Below are positions 26,647 to 35,638 of a DNA stretch of 64,000 bases, piece after piece; position 1 is the first letter of the stretch, and the number at the start of each line of letters is the position of its first letter. Source of the DNA: Myxococcaceae bacterium. GTDB lineage: Bacteria > Myxococcota > Myxococcia > Myxococcales > Myxococcaceae. The stretch lies in contig JADGRA010000014.1 of NCBI GenBank assembly GCA_017881265.1, forward strand, positions 162,150-226,149, in the 5' to 3' direction. A model generated the notes under the pieces. It did not search any database. It saw only the letters and a program-made list of their open reading frames with translations, and was not told where the DNA came from. The position numbers and the translations under genes are program-made.

Positions 26647-27813
26647 CTACCAGCCATCGTGATGGTCGCGGTCCTTCGGGACGAATTTCTGCAGGCGCTT
26701 CGAGGTGTCCACCTCTCCCGTGTAGATGATGCCGTGGGAGTCGATGCCCAATTGGTGGACCCAGTGGAACTCGCCCGCGTTGCGTCCGTTGTGACCGAAG
26801 GTGCGGAGGACTTGTCCCGTCTGCCGGTCGGCGATGCGGACGACGTTGTTCTCCCCATCCGCGTAGATGAGGAACTTCTGGCCTGGGTCGGATGACAGGC
26901 GCGCCACCCAGGTGGACCCGTTGCCGAGCGTCGCCGGGTCGTAGACGAATTGTTTCAGGAAGTGCCCGTCGCGGTCGAAGGTCTGGATACGGTTGTTGAC
27001 CCGGTCACAGACGTAGACGATGCCGTCGTTTGACACCACCACGCAGTGGACCGGGTTGTTGAAGTAGGTCGCGTCAGGATTGACGGGCTGTCCGGCCGGC
27101 AGGTCGACGGGGGGATTGCCGTAGGCGCCCCACAGCCTGAGGAAGGCTCCGGTGGTGGCGTTGAAGACGATGACCCGGCGGTTGAGATAGCCGTCGGCCA
27201 CGTAGACCTCGTTGCGGACTGTGTCGACGAAAATTCCTGCCGGCTTGCCGAGCGTGGTCTGCGAGAGGCTGTTCGCGGGACCATTGAAGGAGCCGCCAAT
27301 CATCATCAAGAACGTGCCGTCACTCTTGAACTTGAGCAGCATCCGGTCGGTGCCCCCATTTCCGCCCACCCACACATTGTCGTCGTCGTCGACATAGACG
27401 CCATGCTCATTCGCCGGCCAGAGGCAGGCTGGCGCAACGCACTTGCCCGGGTCGACCGGGCCGCCCCAGGCCTGGAGCAGGTTTCCCTCGCGGTCGAACT
27501 CCATGACCGACGGCGCGGGCTTGCAGCAAATGGAACGCGGGGTCAGCCGCGTGGGAGGGTTGGGAGCGGCTCCCATCTCGTCATCGGTGAGCGTCAACGG
27601 CCGCTGGTTCACCCAAATGTGGTCATGCTTGTCGACGCCCAGGCCGCCGATTTGCCCGACAATCCAGTCATTGGGCAGCTGCTTGGGCCAGCTCGCCTCG
27701 ACTTCGTACCGCGGGGCACGTTCGTCGTTGTCATGGGCCACCGCCGTGCGGGCCAGCGAAGCCACAAGGACGACTGCGCCAACACCCCCAAGACTCCAGA
27801 CTCGATTTTTCAT
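26647..27813 (-). CDS. Secreted NHL-repeat beta-propeller protein
   Basis: A 388-residue exported protein with signal sequence (VWSLGGVGAVVLVASLARTAVA). Several NHL-like blades follow: VDKHDHIWVNQR, VYVDDDDNVWVGGNG, IFVDTVRNEVYVADGYLNRRVIVF, VVVSNDGIVYVCDRVNNRIQTFDRDG, IDSHGIIYTGEV, forming a six-bladed propeller. Such proteins include peptidyl-alpha-hydroxyglycine lyase-like enzymes, but no catalytic set is confirmed. A GAGAGGGG site precedes the ATG at 27813. It is divergent from an AraC regulator, which may control it. Confidence 0.85.
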   Translation of the reverse strand: MKNRVWSLGGVGAVVLVASLARTAVAHDNDERAPRYEVEASWPKQLPNDWIVGQIGGLGVDKHDHIWVNQRPLTLTDDEMGAAPNPPTRLTPRSICCKPAPSVMEFDREGNLLQAWGGPVDPGKCVAPACLWPANEHGVYVDDDDNVWVGGNGGTDRMLLKFKSDGTFLMMIGGSFNGPANSLSQTTLGKPAGIFVDTVRNEVYVADGYLNRRVIVFNATTGAFLRLWGAYGNPPVDLPAGQPVNPDATYFNNPVHCVVVSNDGIVYVCDRVNNRIQTFDRDGHFLKQFVYDPATLGNGSTWVARLSSDPGQKFLIYADGENNVVRIADRQTGQVLRTFGHNGRNAGEFHWVHQLGIDSHGIIYTGEVDTSKRLQKFVPKDRDHHDGW

Positions 27814-27925
27814 GGTCCCCTCTCGCGCGTGAGATGAAGCCTCCCTCCCGGGCGGCGGCACTAGGGGCCAGTGGCCCCTCGGGAGTTGCCAACCGCCGAG
27901 GAGAGGCCAGGGCCCTACGGCGAAT

Positions 27926-27959
27926 CTTGCAAAACCTTGCCGTTTCCCACCGTTCTTGC
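27926..27959. promoter_or_regulatory. Three CTTGC direct repeats in the NHL/araC intergenic region
   Basis: CTTGC occurs at 27926-27930, 27936-27940 and 27955-27959, spaced by 10 and 19 bp, close to one and two helical turns. The site lies in the 285-bp gap between the NHL gene (leftward) and the AraC-family gene (rightward). AraC-type proteins often bind direct half-sites, so these are candidate operators. Short repeats like this also occur by chance, and there is no independent support. Confidence 0.25.
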
Positions 27960-28007
27960 AGCCCGCGCCGTAACCAAGCGGCCCCCCGGGGTTCCGTGAC
28001 GGGTCGG

Positions 28008-28022
28008 TGGCACCTGGGCTGC
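28008..28022 (+). promoter_or_regulatory. Sigma54-like -24/-12 element before the AraC gene
   Basis: TGGCAC-N5-CTGC with correct GG-N10-GC spacing. The -24 half is perfect, the -12 half reads CTGC in place of TTGC. Transcription would begin near 28034, about 65 bp before the chosen start of the AraC-family gene at 28099. Compare the perfect element before gspC at 44506. A chance match cannot be excluded. Confidence 0.3.
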
Positions 28023-28098
28023 GCCGCTCTGCGTCATCCCGTTGGGGTTGACCGCGCAAGGCCGAAGGAGCACTGCACCCCCCGAAGGGAAGGTGTGG

Positions 28099-28959
28099 AT
28101 GAAGCCCTGGGGACTCGTTTTGGGGCGCGAGTCGCAAGCGGCCACCGCCGCGTGGTCCTGGCTGCGCGTCGACCAGGTGTCCACGCCGCCCGGCGAACTC
28201 AAGGAGTACTGTCCCGCCGCCAATGTGGTCTCCGTCGCGACGGGAGGAAAGCGCTCGATTCAAGTCACCGTGGCCGACGGCCCGCCGGTGTCCCTCGAGG
28301 TGACGCCGGGGCAGATTCACATTTTGCCGGCGAATGTTCCCGTCGGCATTCGCCTCTTCGGGCCGGCAGAGAACATCGTCGTCTCGTTGAGCCCCAAGCT
28401 GCTGTCCGATGTCAGACCTGGCCCAGGCAGAGCGAACACGGCGCTTCGCCCCGTGTTCGGGCTCCGGGACGCACTCATCGAGCAACTCGTCTATGCCCTC
28501 TGGCAAGAAGGCACCTCCGCAAGCCCCGACAGCCACTACGTGCAGACGCTGGCCGCCGCGCTGGCAACCCACCTGGTGCGCACCTACGCCAGCAGTCCGT
28601 CGCGTGCGCCGGCGCGGAGCCGGGGGCTGGAAGGGAGCCGGCTGGCCTCGGTGCTCGCCTACATCGACGAGAACATCGACCGAAGGCTGACGCTGCCGCG
28701 GCTAGCCACCATGGCCCGCCTTAGCCTGTTTCCCTTTATCCGCAGCTTCAAGAGCAGCACAGGGCTGCCGCCCCACCGCTACATTCTCCGAAAGCGGGTC
28801 GAGCACGCCAAGGCGCTCCTCGCCGACGACACGCTCAACATCGCCGACGTTGCCCTGCGCTGCGGTTTCGCCGACCAGAGTGCGTTTGCCAACGCGTTTC
28901 GAAGACTGACGTTGCAGACGCCGAGGGCCTACCGCGACGCCCTTCGCCCGAGCGAATGA
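28099..28959 (+). CDS. AraC-family transcriptional regulator
   Basis: A 286-residue regulator. The C-terminal third (about 185-283) is an AraC-type double helix-turn-helix: LASVLAYIDENIDRRLTLPRLATMARLS for the first unit and LNIADVALRCGFADQSAFANAFRRL for the second. The N-terminal part is a cupin-like sensor of unknown ligand. The ATG at 28099 follows a GAAGGGAAGG site; a GTG at 28093 is alternative. It is divergent from the NHL beta-propeller gene, which suggests, without proof, that it controls that gene. Confidence 0.9.
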   Translation: MKPWGLVLGRESQAATAAWSWLRVDQVSTPPGELKEYCPAANVVSVATGGKRSIQVTVADGPPVSLEVTPGQIHILPANVPVGIRLFGPAENIVVSLSPKLLSDVRPGPGRANTALRPVFGLRDALIEQLVYALWQEGTSASPDSHYVQTLAAALATHLVRTYASSPSRAPARSRGLEGSRLASVLAYIDENIDRRLTLPRLATMARLSLFPFIRSFKSSTGLPPHRYILRKRVEHAKALLADDTLNIADVALRCGFADQSAFANAFRRLTLQTPRAYRDALRPSE

Positions 28960-29004
28960 GGGGTCCAGGCCGGTCGCAGGTCACGCTGGCATCGGTCGGG
29001 CCGC

Positions 29005-30543
29005 TTACCGCTCTTGCAGGTACTTCACCTCGTAAAGGTCCGTGCGCCGGTCATGCCAATTGAGAACGCTGCCCGACTGGCGATGCCTCTTCAGCAACTC
29101 CACGTCGAGGTCTTCGAAGATGACGGTCTCGATGTTGGGTGTGCACTCGGCCGCAATGGCATCTCGCTCGAAGGGGATGTCCGAGGGGGTAAAGATGCCG
29201 GACTGGGCATAGTGGATGCCCAGGCTCTCGACATTGGGCAGGTTCCCGACGCTACCGGCGATGGCCACGTAGACGTGGTTCTCGATGCAACGAGCTTGGG
29301 CGCAATAACGGACCCGCAGGTAGGCGTACCGTTCGTCCGTGCAGAAGGGCACGAAGATAATCTGCGCGCCCTTCTCCACTGCGATTCGCGTCACTTCGGG
29401 GAACTCGATGTCATAACAGATTTGAATCGCCACCTTCCCTTTGTCGGTTTCGAAGACCTCCACTCGATTTCCACCCTTGACCCCCCACCAATGCCGCTCA
29501 GTCGGTGTGATGTGCAGCTTGTACTGCTTGCCGAGAGTCCCGTCCCTTCGGAAGAGATAGGCGATGTTGTAGAGGGCTTCATCCTCCACCGTGAAATGGC
29601 TGCCACCCACCACGTTGACGTTGTACTTGACGGCCAGGCGAGTGAAGAGCTCGAGGTACTGCGGGGTGAATTTGTCGAGTTCCCGCATCGCGTCGGAGGG
29701 ACTCTTGGCGTGGATTATGGATAGAAGCTGGGTCGTGAAAATCTCCGGAAAGACGATGAAGTCGCTCTTGTATTCGGAAGCAACGTCGAGGAAGTAGGCG
29801 CACTGCTCAGCGAAGGCCTCGAAGCTCTGCACCGGTCGCAACTGGTATTGGACGACACACACTCGCACCGGCGCGACGGAAACGAAGCGTCGCTTCGGAT
29901 CTGGCACGTAGTCGAGATTCGTCCACTCCAGGAATGCGGCGTAGCTGCTCGAGTCCTTGTCAGCGAGATAACCAGGGATGAGGCGCTTCAGGACGAACCC
30001 ATTGGAGAGCTGGGTGGTCAACACCGGGTCGAACAGCTCCTTACTCATGACCTTGTCGATGTACTCGCGTGCGGTCATTGTCTTTGCGTGCGGTCCGTAA
30101 CCGGGAATCCGACCGCCGACGACGATGCGCATGAGGTTTCGCTCTCGTGCGAGAAGTTTCCGAGCGTCGTAGAGCCGACGCGCGAGCTTCAGCCCGCGAT
30201 AGTCCGGGTCCACCATCAGCTCTATCCCGTAGAGGGTGGTACCGCTCGGCTTGTGATTGCGAATAAAACCGCCGTCGGCGATTTCCTCCCAAGAATGCCA
30301 ATCCTTGTAGAGCTCGAAGTCGAGGATGAGAGTGCTCGACGAAGCGACCAACTTGCCGTGGTATTCGACGCAGATTTGTCCTTCGGGAAAGAGAGCGAGT
30401 TGGCTCTCGAACTGAGCGCGGGTTGTCTGCTCCATGTCGGGGAAACAGCGCTTCTGAAGCACCTGGAACCGTGGCCAGTCACTCGAGCGCAAGACACGCA
30501 CTTCGAGATTCCGTTCAAAGGTCTTGAGGTTGAGACGGGTCAT
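29005..30543 (-). CDS. GNAT acetyltransferase-carbon-nitrogen hydrolase fusion
   Basis: A 512-residue bifunctional protein. Residues about 14-210 form a GNAT-like acetyltransferase domain ([25 protein letters not shown]). Residues from about 225 form a nitrilase-superfamily amidohydrolase, with Glu267 (VFPEIF), Lys342 (YKLHITPTE) and Cys376 ([10 protein letters not shown]) as catalytic triad. The pair is known across bacteria as one protein, but the substrate is not established. Third codon positions are visibly less GC-biased than in all neighbours, suggesting acquisition from another lineage. GGAG lies 7 nt before the ATG at 30543. Confidence 0.93.
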   Translation of the reverse strand: MTRLNLKTFERNLEVRVLRSSDWPRFQVLQKRCFPDMEQTTRAQFESQLALFPEGQICVEYHGKLVASSSTLILDFELYKDWHSWEEIADGGFIRNHKPSGTTLYGIELMVDPDYRGLKLARRLYDARKLLARERNLMRIVVGGRIPGYGPHAKTMTAREYIDKVMSKELFDPVLTTQLSNGFVLKRLIPGYLADKDSSSYAAFLEWTNLDYVPDPKRRFVSVAPVRVCVVQYQLRPVQSFEAFAEQCAYFLDVASEYKSDFIVFPEIFTTQLLSIIHAKSPSDAMRELDKFTPQYLELFTRLAVKYNVNVVGGSHFTVEDEALYNIAYLFRRDGTLGKQYKLHITPTERHWWGVKGGNRVEVFETDKGKVAIQICYDIEFPEVTRIAVEKGAQIIFVPFCTDERYAYLRVRYCAQARCIENHVYVAIAGSVGNLPNVESLGIHYAQSGIFTPSDIPFERDAIAAECTPNIETVIFEDLDVELLKRHRQSGSVLNWHDRRTDLYEVKYLQER

Positions 30544-30805
30544 CGAGTGCTCCGCTGAGGAATGTTGAATGGCATGCCAGCTGACTGCTGGGACACTGAC
30601 GCGGGCCAGACGCCCACTAGGACACTTTCTCCGAGGACTCGCTAGCGTCTCTCGCCTCTGCATCGTGCCACCACGTCGCCTTCCGACGCTTCCCGACGCC
30701 GACGCGCCTGTGGAGGCGGGTGGCAAGAAGCGCCTACGCCCTGTCGGCCTGTCGTTAGCCAATGGGCTGGAAGGCGCCGGACGGCATGAAGGCGGAACGC
30801 TTCCG

Positions 30806-31873
30806 CTATTGGGCTGACCGGACGCCCCGGCCCAGCCGCCGCCGGCTGCCGCCCGGACGCGCGTCGTCGAGCAGCTGCAGGTAGTCGATGGGCACGGCCC
30901 GCTGCATGGGTGGGGTGGCGCCCAGCGCGGCCATGCGGCGGGTGAAGGCCCGGACAATGTCCGGAACGGGGCGCAGCGCGGCGAGCACCTTGTCCGGGCC
31001 TTCCAGTGCCCCCTCCAGCGCATGCACCAGTGGTGCGGCCACCGCCTGAAGAGGCAACCCGCGTCGCAAGAGGTCCTGGAAGGAGTTGGAGAGCGTGATG
31101 AGGTTGTAGCCGGCTGTCTGCACCATCTCCGCCGCCACTCGCACCGCCTGGGTCGGGGTGAGGAGGCCGTCGCCCAGCAGCACCAGTGCCGCCTGGAAGT
31201 AGTTGAAGATGGGGACCACCCGCGGTCCGTAACGACTGAAGTATGCCGGGGGCGTGAGGCGGTCGAGCATGATGAAGATTCGCCGGACGGGGTCCGCTCG
31301 GGGCGCCGCGTGCCAGGCGGCCAGAATGCGGGTGGCATCGTCGGTGTAGACCTCCGCTGCCACGAGCACTTGGGCCAGGACGCGCTCGTCCACCCGGCCC
31401 GCCACTAAGTCCGCGTAGAGGGAGTAGATGAAGGCATCCGCCTCGGCGTCATCGCCGAAGAGCACCTCCTCGGCTTCCACCGGGGCGTGGGCGCGCGACT
31501 CGAGCAGCACCGGCAGCTTGTAGCCGACCTGACCGCGCAGGGCGCGGAACCGGCCACGCAGCAGGTTGCTGACGTTGTCCTTCAGGACCAGCTCGTCCCA
31601 CTCCACCCCGTCGAGCTTCAGCTTCTCCTCCAACACCCGCCGCATCTGGGTGGGGCTGCCGGAGATGATGCACAGGCGCGAATCCCCGCTCGCGCCGAGC
31701 TCGCGGATGAGCGCCGCGGCGCCCGGGACGGCCGTCTTCTGGCTTGCCTTCTGCAGCGCGGTCCGCACCAGCTGACGGAGCGAGTCGAAGTCCGTCTGCA
31801 GGTACGTCTTGTCCAGGTCCCACCGGTAGATGTGTCGCGCCGGGGGAGGGTCGATGCGGTCCGGAAGGCTCAC
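30806..31873 (-). CDS. HAD-like phosphatase (App1/DUF2183-type)
   Basis: A 355-residue protein whose N-terminal half has HAD-superfamily motifs: RWDLDKTYL (Asp19 and Asp21), [10 protein letters not shown] (motif II Ser), Lys in [11 protein letters not shown], and [18 protein letters not shown] (motif IV acidic pair). The GDDAEADAF pattern is typical of phosphatidate phosphatase App1-like domains. The C-terminal half is helical and unassigned. The GTG start at 31873 overlaps the plsX stop (GTGA), so the two are coupled. Coupling to PlsX makes a phospholipid-precursor substrate attractive, as inference only. Confidence 0.82.
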   Translation of the reverse strand: MSLPDRIDPPPARHIYRWDLDKTYLQTDFDSLRQLVRTALQKASQKTAVPGAAALIRELGASGDSRLCIISGSPTQMRRVLEEKLKLDGVEWDELVLKDNVSNLLRGRFRALRGQVGYKLPVLLESRAHAPVEAEEVLFGDDAEADAFIYSLYADLVAGRVDERVLAQVLVAAEVYTDDATRILAAWHAAPRADPVRRIFIMLDRLTPPAYFSRYGPRVVPIFNYFQAALVLLGDGLLTPTQAVRVAAEMVQTAGYNLITLSNSFQDLLRRGLPLQAVAAPLVHALEGALEGPDKVLAALRPVPDIVRAFTRRMAALGATPPMQRAVPIDYLQLLDDARPGGSRRRLGRGVRSAQ

Positions 31874-32895
31874 CCGAGCCCTGCCTGGATAGCCTGCGCC
31901 AGGTTCGAGGACACGGCTTTGGCCGCCACCTTGCCAGCGTTGGCCACGGCGCGGGCATGGCTTCGACCGTGCGCCTTGATGAAGAGCCGGTCAAAGCCGA
32001 GGACTGGCGCGCCTCCGTACTGCTGCCAGTCGGTCAGCTCCTTCAGCTGATTCAACCCGCTGGCGAGCATCCACAGGCCCACCCGCCAGCGCAGGCGCGA
32101 GGCATAGGCGTAACGGGCCAGCTCCACCACCGTCTCCGACACACCTTCCAGCATCTTCAAGCAGACGTTGCCCACGAAGCCGTCGGTGACCACCACGTCG
32201 GCAGTCCCCTTGGGGATGTCCACCCCTTCGATGTTGCCGACGAAACGCACGCCGGGGTGCTGGGCCAGCTTCTGGTTTGCCTCCACCACCCGCGGCGGAC
32301 CCTTCATGGCCTCGGTGCCATTGGAGAGGAGCGCGACCGTGGGCTGGGGGTTCTTGCTGATGATTCGCGCGTACGCCGAGCCCATCACGGCGAAGGTGAC
32401 CAGGTCATCGGCCGTGGCGTCCACGTTGGCGCCCACGTCGAGGATGAGGCTGAACGGGTCCTGCTTCTCGCCGTGGCCGGTGCGCGTCGGGTACACCGAG
32501 GCCAGCGCGGCGCGCCGGACGCCCCTTAGCAGCTGGAAGGTCCGGGCGGCCGCCAGCACCCCGGCGCCGGTGTTGCCGCAGCTCACCAGCGCGTCCGCCT
32601 CGCCGTCGGCCACCAGCCGGGCGGCCACCACGACGGAGGCGTCGGGCTTGTCCGCCAGCGCCGCCGCGGGCTTCTCGTGCATGGCGACGAAGGAGGGCGC
32701 GTGGTGCACGCTGATGCGCTCGCCGTGGTGGCGGGTGCTGGCCAGCGCCTCTTCGATGACCTGGCCATCCCCCACCAAGAGGGCGTGGATGTGGGGGGCC
32801 TCCAGGCTGAGGAGCGCCGCGCCGCGGACGACCTCGGCCGGGCCGTGGTCTCCGCCCATCACGTCGAACGCAATGGTGGTCGCACGCTGGGCCAT
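31870..32895 (-). CDS. plsX: Phosphate acyltransferase PlsX
   Basis: A 341-residue PlsX that forms acyl-phosphate from acyl-ACP and phosphate for PlsY-dependent lysophosphatidate synthesis. The signature N-terminus is TTIAFDVMGGDHGPAEVVRGAA, followed by ALVSCGNTGAGVLAA and VTDGFVGNVCLKMLEG. In many bacteria plsX precedes fabH; here it is followed by a HAD phosphatase. The ATG at 32895 is at the family start. It lies 30 bp downstream of the gltC-like gene's stop, same strand. Confidence 0.95.
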   Translation of the reverse strand: MAQRATTIAFDVMGGDHGPAEVVRGAALLSLEAPHIHALLVGDGQVIEEALASTRHHGERISVHHAPSFVAMHEKPAAALADKPDASVVVAARLVADGEADALVSCGNTGAGVLAAARTFQLLRGVRRAALASVYPTRTGHGEKQDPFSLILDVGANVDATADDLVTFAVMGSAYARIISKNPQPTVALLSNGTEAMKGPPRVVEANQKLAQHPGVRFVGNIEGVDIPKGTADVVVTDGFVGNVCLKMLEGVSETVVELARYAYASRLRWRVGLWMLASGLNQLKELTDWQQYGGAPVLGFDRLFIKAHGRSHARAVANAGKVAAKAVSSNLAQAIQAGLG

Positions 32896-32925
32896 TCCGG
32901 GGCAGGACCTTACCCCGGGACGCGG

Positions 32926-34848
32926 CTACTGCGTTCCCGTCACCTGGCGGTTGGCGGTGCTCCGCTCCACACACCCCTTGGTGAGGGTGTATTCGTAGGT
33001 GCCCAGCTCATCCCGCCAGTACTCGCCCTGGAAGGGCCAATACAGCTGGTCGTCGGCCACGGCCACCGAGTACCGGTATTGCTTGACGATGGCCTTCCGC
33101 CCGCCCGCCTGCAGCTGCTCCTCAAGGAATTCCTTCTCCTTGCCCGTGGTCTCAAACTTGATGCGCTCGCCATTGCCGAGCAGCGTCCGCAGATTGGCCA
33201 GCTCCAACTCGAGCTTGCCCCGCGCCATCACGCCGGCCCGGGTGACGAGCTGCTGGCGTTCCTTGGTCAGGCGCTGCTGAAGATGGCGGGCCAGGTCCGA
33301 GGTGCGAAAGGCCGCGCCCCGGCCGGCGATGAGGTCCGTCTCCTTCTCGACCTCGAGGATGGCGTCGTTGGTGTTCTTCAGCTCGCGGTCGGTGAGGGCG
33401 AGCTTCAGCACGCGCTCCAGAATGGCGTCCGTTCCCTGAACGGCGCCAGACCGCACCTTGGCCTGCACCTCCGCCAGCACCTGGTAGTACTGGGAGGCCT
33501 CCATGTCCTTCTGCACCAGCCTATTCAGCTCGTCGTAGACGGGTTTGTAGCGCCGCTCGAACTCCTGGAGGATGGCCGACGACTCGCGGTACCGGCAGTT
33601 CTCGTAATAGACGACGGCCTTGAGCAGCAGCGCTTCGGGGAAGTACTCGTCCCGGAAAAAGGGGCTGCTCAGGGTGACGAGGTTGCCAAGCGCCTGCTGG
33701 TACAGGCCAATGCGGTAGTTGGCCCAGGCCGACTCGAAGAGCGCCTCCAGCCACTCGGCCCGGCCTCGCTCAATCTTCCCGTAGTAGTAGATGGCGTAGC
33801 GGTTCTGGCGCGCGGCGTAGTGAATCCGGGCGAGGTCCATAAAGGCCAGCTCGCGCACCATCTCGTTGCTGTGCGCCTCGGGCGAATTCGGGTCGCCGGT
33901 GGGCCGGGTCAGCCGGACCACGTCCTTGAGTGCCTCCAGGGCGGCCGTCTGGTTCCCCTCGCGGTCGTAGATGACGCCCTCCAGGAACCGGGTGCGGGCG
34001 TAGAAGGCGTCGCCCCGCGGCACCTTGGCGGCGAGCCGGTGCGCTTCCTGGAAGCTCTTGGCAGCCTCGGCCTTCTGCTCGACCTGGTCCAACGCCCGGC
34101 CCCGGACGAACTGGTAACGGGCGAGGAGGTAGTAGAACTCATTCCGGTACTGCTCCGGCCACTCGGCGTTCGCGTAACGCGCCACCTCGTCGAGGATGAT
34201 GGACTCGTTGGTCGTCTTCCGGCCGATGAAGAACAGCCACTCGAGCGACTTGGAGAAGAAGCGCGTCTGCTCGCCCCGGGAGAGAATCTGGCTGAACTCG
34301 CCGAGGGCCGAGTAGTACAGCCCCATCCGGTAGAGCGTCTTGCCGAGCAGGTACTCCGACTCCAGCTGCAGCGGCGCCATCTTCGGGTCGTTGATGAGGT
34401 CCCAGGCAGCCAGGGCCGCCTTCTCATACTCCTTCGCCAGGAACTGGGCGTTGGCGGCCTCCAGTCGCTGGCGGTCGGCTGTCTTGCCGGTGACGTCGAG
34501 TGCCTCGAAGGTGGTGGTCGGCGCGGTGGCCTTCTTGCCGGCGCCCGCGCCGGGCGGCGGCGGCATGGGAAGGTCCTTGGCACTCTTCGGCGGCGCGGGG
34601 CTCGGCTGGGTCAAATCGACGCCGAGGCTCGGGCTGGGCGTCGGGGGCGGTGGGGCCTGCGGGGGCGCCGGCGCCGGCGTCTGCGCGACGACGGCAGAAC
34701 TGGAGGTGGACCCCTGCGACGGGGCGGGCTTCTTCTTCTTCGGGGGTGGCTTCGACGACGGGGAGTCCAGCCCCTGGAACGTCTGTGCCGCGGCAGGCGC
34801 CGCTGCAAGCAGCAGACCGAAGAGGGCGGCGCGAATGGGAGGCAGCAT
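32926..34848 (-). CDS. gltC: Periplasmic TPR protein, GltC-like gliding-motility component
   Basis: A 640-residue exported protein: Sec signal (LLLAAAPAAAQ), a Pro/Ser/Lys-rich linker to about 120, then helical TPR-like repeats (QFLAKEYEKAALAAWDLIND, LLGKTLYRMGLYYSALGEFSQ) and a long coiled-coil-rich C-terminus. In Myxococcus xanthus, GltC is a periplasmic TPR protein (about 670 residues) that, with outer-membrane GltA and GltB and lipoprotein CglC/GltK, forms the outer part of the Agl-Glt gliding machine. The same order, TPR gene, two barrels, lipoprotein, is found here. The ATG at 34848 is at the signal peptide. Identity is by context and architecture. Confidence 0.7.
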   Translation of the reverse strand: MLPPIRAALFGLLLAAAPAAAQTFQGLDSPSSKPPPKKKKPAPSQGSTSSSAVVAQTPAPAPPQAPPPPTPSPSLGVDLTQPSPAPPKSAKDLPMPPPPGAGAGKKATAPTTTFEALDVTGKTADRQRLEAANAQFLAKEYEKAALAAWDLINDPKMAPLQLESEYLLGKTLYRMGLYYSALGEFSQILSRGEQTRFFSKSLEWLFFIGRKTTNESIILDEVARYANAEWPEQYRNEFYYLLARYQFVRGRALDQVEQKAEAAKSFQEAHRLAAKVPRGDAFYARTRFLEGVIYDREGNQTAALEALKDVVRLTRPTGDPNSPEAHSNEMVRELAFMDLARIHYAARQNRYAIYYYGKIERGRAEWLEALFESAWANYRIGLYQQALGNLVTLSSPFFRDEYFPEALLLKAVVYYENCRYRESSAILQEFERRYKPVYDELNRLVQKDMEASQYYQVLAEVQAKVRSGAVQGTDAILERVLKLALTDRELKNTNDAILEVEKETDLIAGRGAAFRTSDLARHLQQRLTKERQQLVTRAGVMARGKLELELANLRTLLGNGERIKFETTGKEKEFLEEQLQAGGRKAIVKQYRYSVAVADDQLYWPFQGEYWRDELGTYEYTLTKGCVERSTANRQVTGTQ

Positions 34849-34858
34849 GAGCTGTTGG

Positions 34859-35638
34859 CTACCCGTCGTGGAAGGTGGTCGGGAAGAAGAAGCCAAACCC
34901 GACGTCGATGAACAGCTGGTTTTGGATTGCCGTCCCGGTGTTGGGGGCGGGGGCCTTCTCGCCGTAGATGTCGTCGCGGAACTCGAAGCGCAGCGTCAGC
35001 CACTTGTTGAGGAAGAAGCGCATGCCGATGCCCACCTCACCTCCGACGGTGAGGTAGTTGGTGCTGCCGACCCCGCCCGTCGACGGCGGCCCGGCGTAGG
35101 TCACCAGGGCGGGCCCGAGAATGCCGTACAGGTCGAAGTGCAGCACCCACTCGGCGAAGAGGTTGAACTTCCCATAGATGGGCGTCCACTGAACGTCGAG
35201 GGCGCCGAGGAACTTGATTTGGCCCGTGCCCCTGCCGTTGAGCTCGTCGTAGGTGGGGGAGCGGCAGCCCCGCGTCCCGCCGTTCGCAACGTTGACGGTG
35301 CAGATTTGCGCTGACCCGGAAACGGTGTCGACGGCGTAGCCTGCCCGCAGCATGAGGCCGAGGGTGTCGTTGAAGTTGTAGGTGAGGCTCAGCTCGAAGA
35401 CGTACTTCGTGAAGAAGGGGTCGCGGAAGCTGAAGGCCACCGACGGGACCAGCTCCCAGCGTTCCTTGAGGAGGAACACGTGGCGGATGACGGGGGGGAT
35501 GCGGTCCTTGAGGGGGCCGACGTCGCGCTCGAGTGTCGCCGAATCCCCCGCTTCCTCCGGGGGCGACTGGGCGCCCTGGGCAACCGCGGCTGCGGGCAGC
35601 ACCAGGACGGCCAGGGCGAGGAGCAAAGGGCGGCGCAT
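34859..35638 (-). CDS. gltA: Outer-membrane beta-barrel protein, GltA-like
   Basis: A 259-residue exported protein with signal (RRPLLLALAVLVLPAAAVAQ). The mature part has alternating strands with aromatic girdle residues (YNFNDTLGLMLRAGYAVDT, LTLRFEFRDDIYGE), consistent with an outer-membrane barrel. It is related by pattern to its upstream neighbour, suggesting a duplicated pair (LKAH/LLKER motif before strand 1, WTPIYGKFNLF versus WSPIYGKATIF). By position next to a GltC-like gene it corresponds to GltA. ATG at 35638 overlaps the gltB-like stop (TAATG). Confidence 0.68.
   Translation of the reverse strand: MRRPLLLALAVLVLPAAAVAQGAQSPPEEAGDSATLERDVGPLKDRIPPVIRHVFLLKERWELVPSVAFSFRDPFFTKYVFELSLTYNFNDTLGLMLRAGYAVDTVSGSAQICTVNVANGGTRGCRSPTYDELNGRGTGQIKFLGALDVQWTPIYGKFNLFAEWVLHFDLYGILGPALVTYAGPPSTGGVGSTNYLTVGGEVGIGMRFFLNKWLTLRFEFRDDIYGEKAPAPNTGTAIQNQLFIDVGFGFFFPTTFHDG

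Noticed and set aside
30792..30806. GCGGAA-CGC-TTCCGC hairpin at the end of the HAD gene
   Set aside because: Stem of only six pairs with no T-run; too weak to call a terminator.
30569..30817. 82-codon plus-strand frame between the GNAT fusion and HAD genes
   Set aside because: No ribosome-binding site, no hydrophobic or domain pattern, and it overlaps the HAD gene end. Treated as non-coding.
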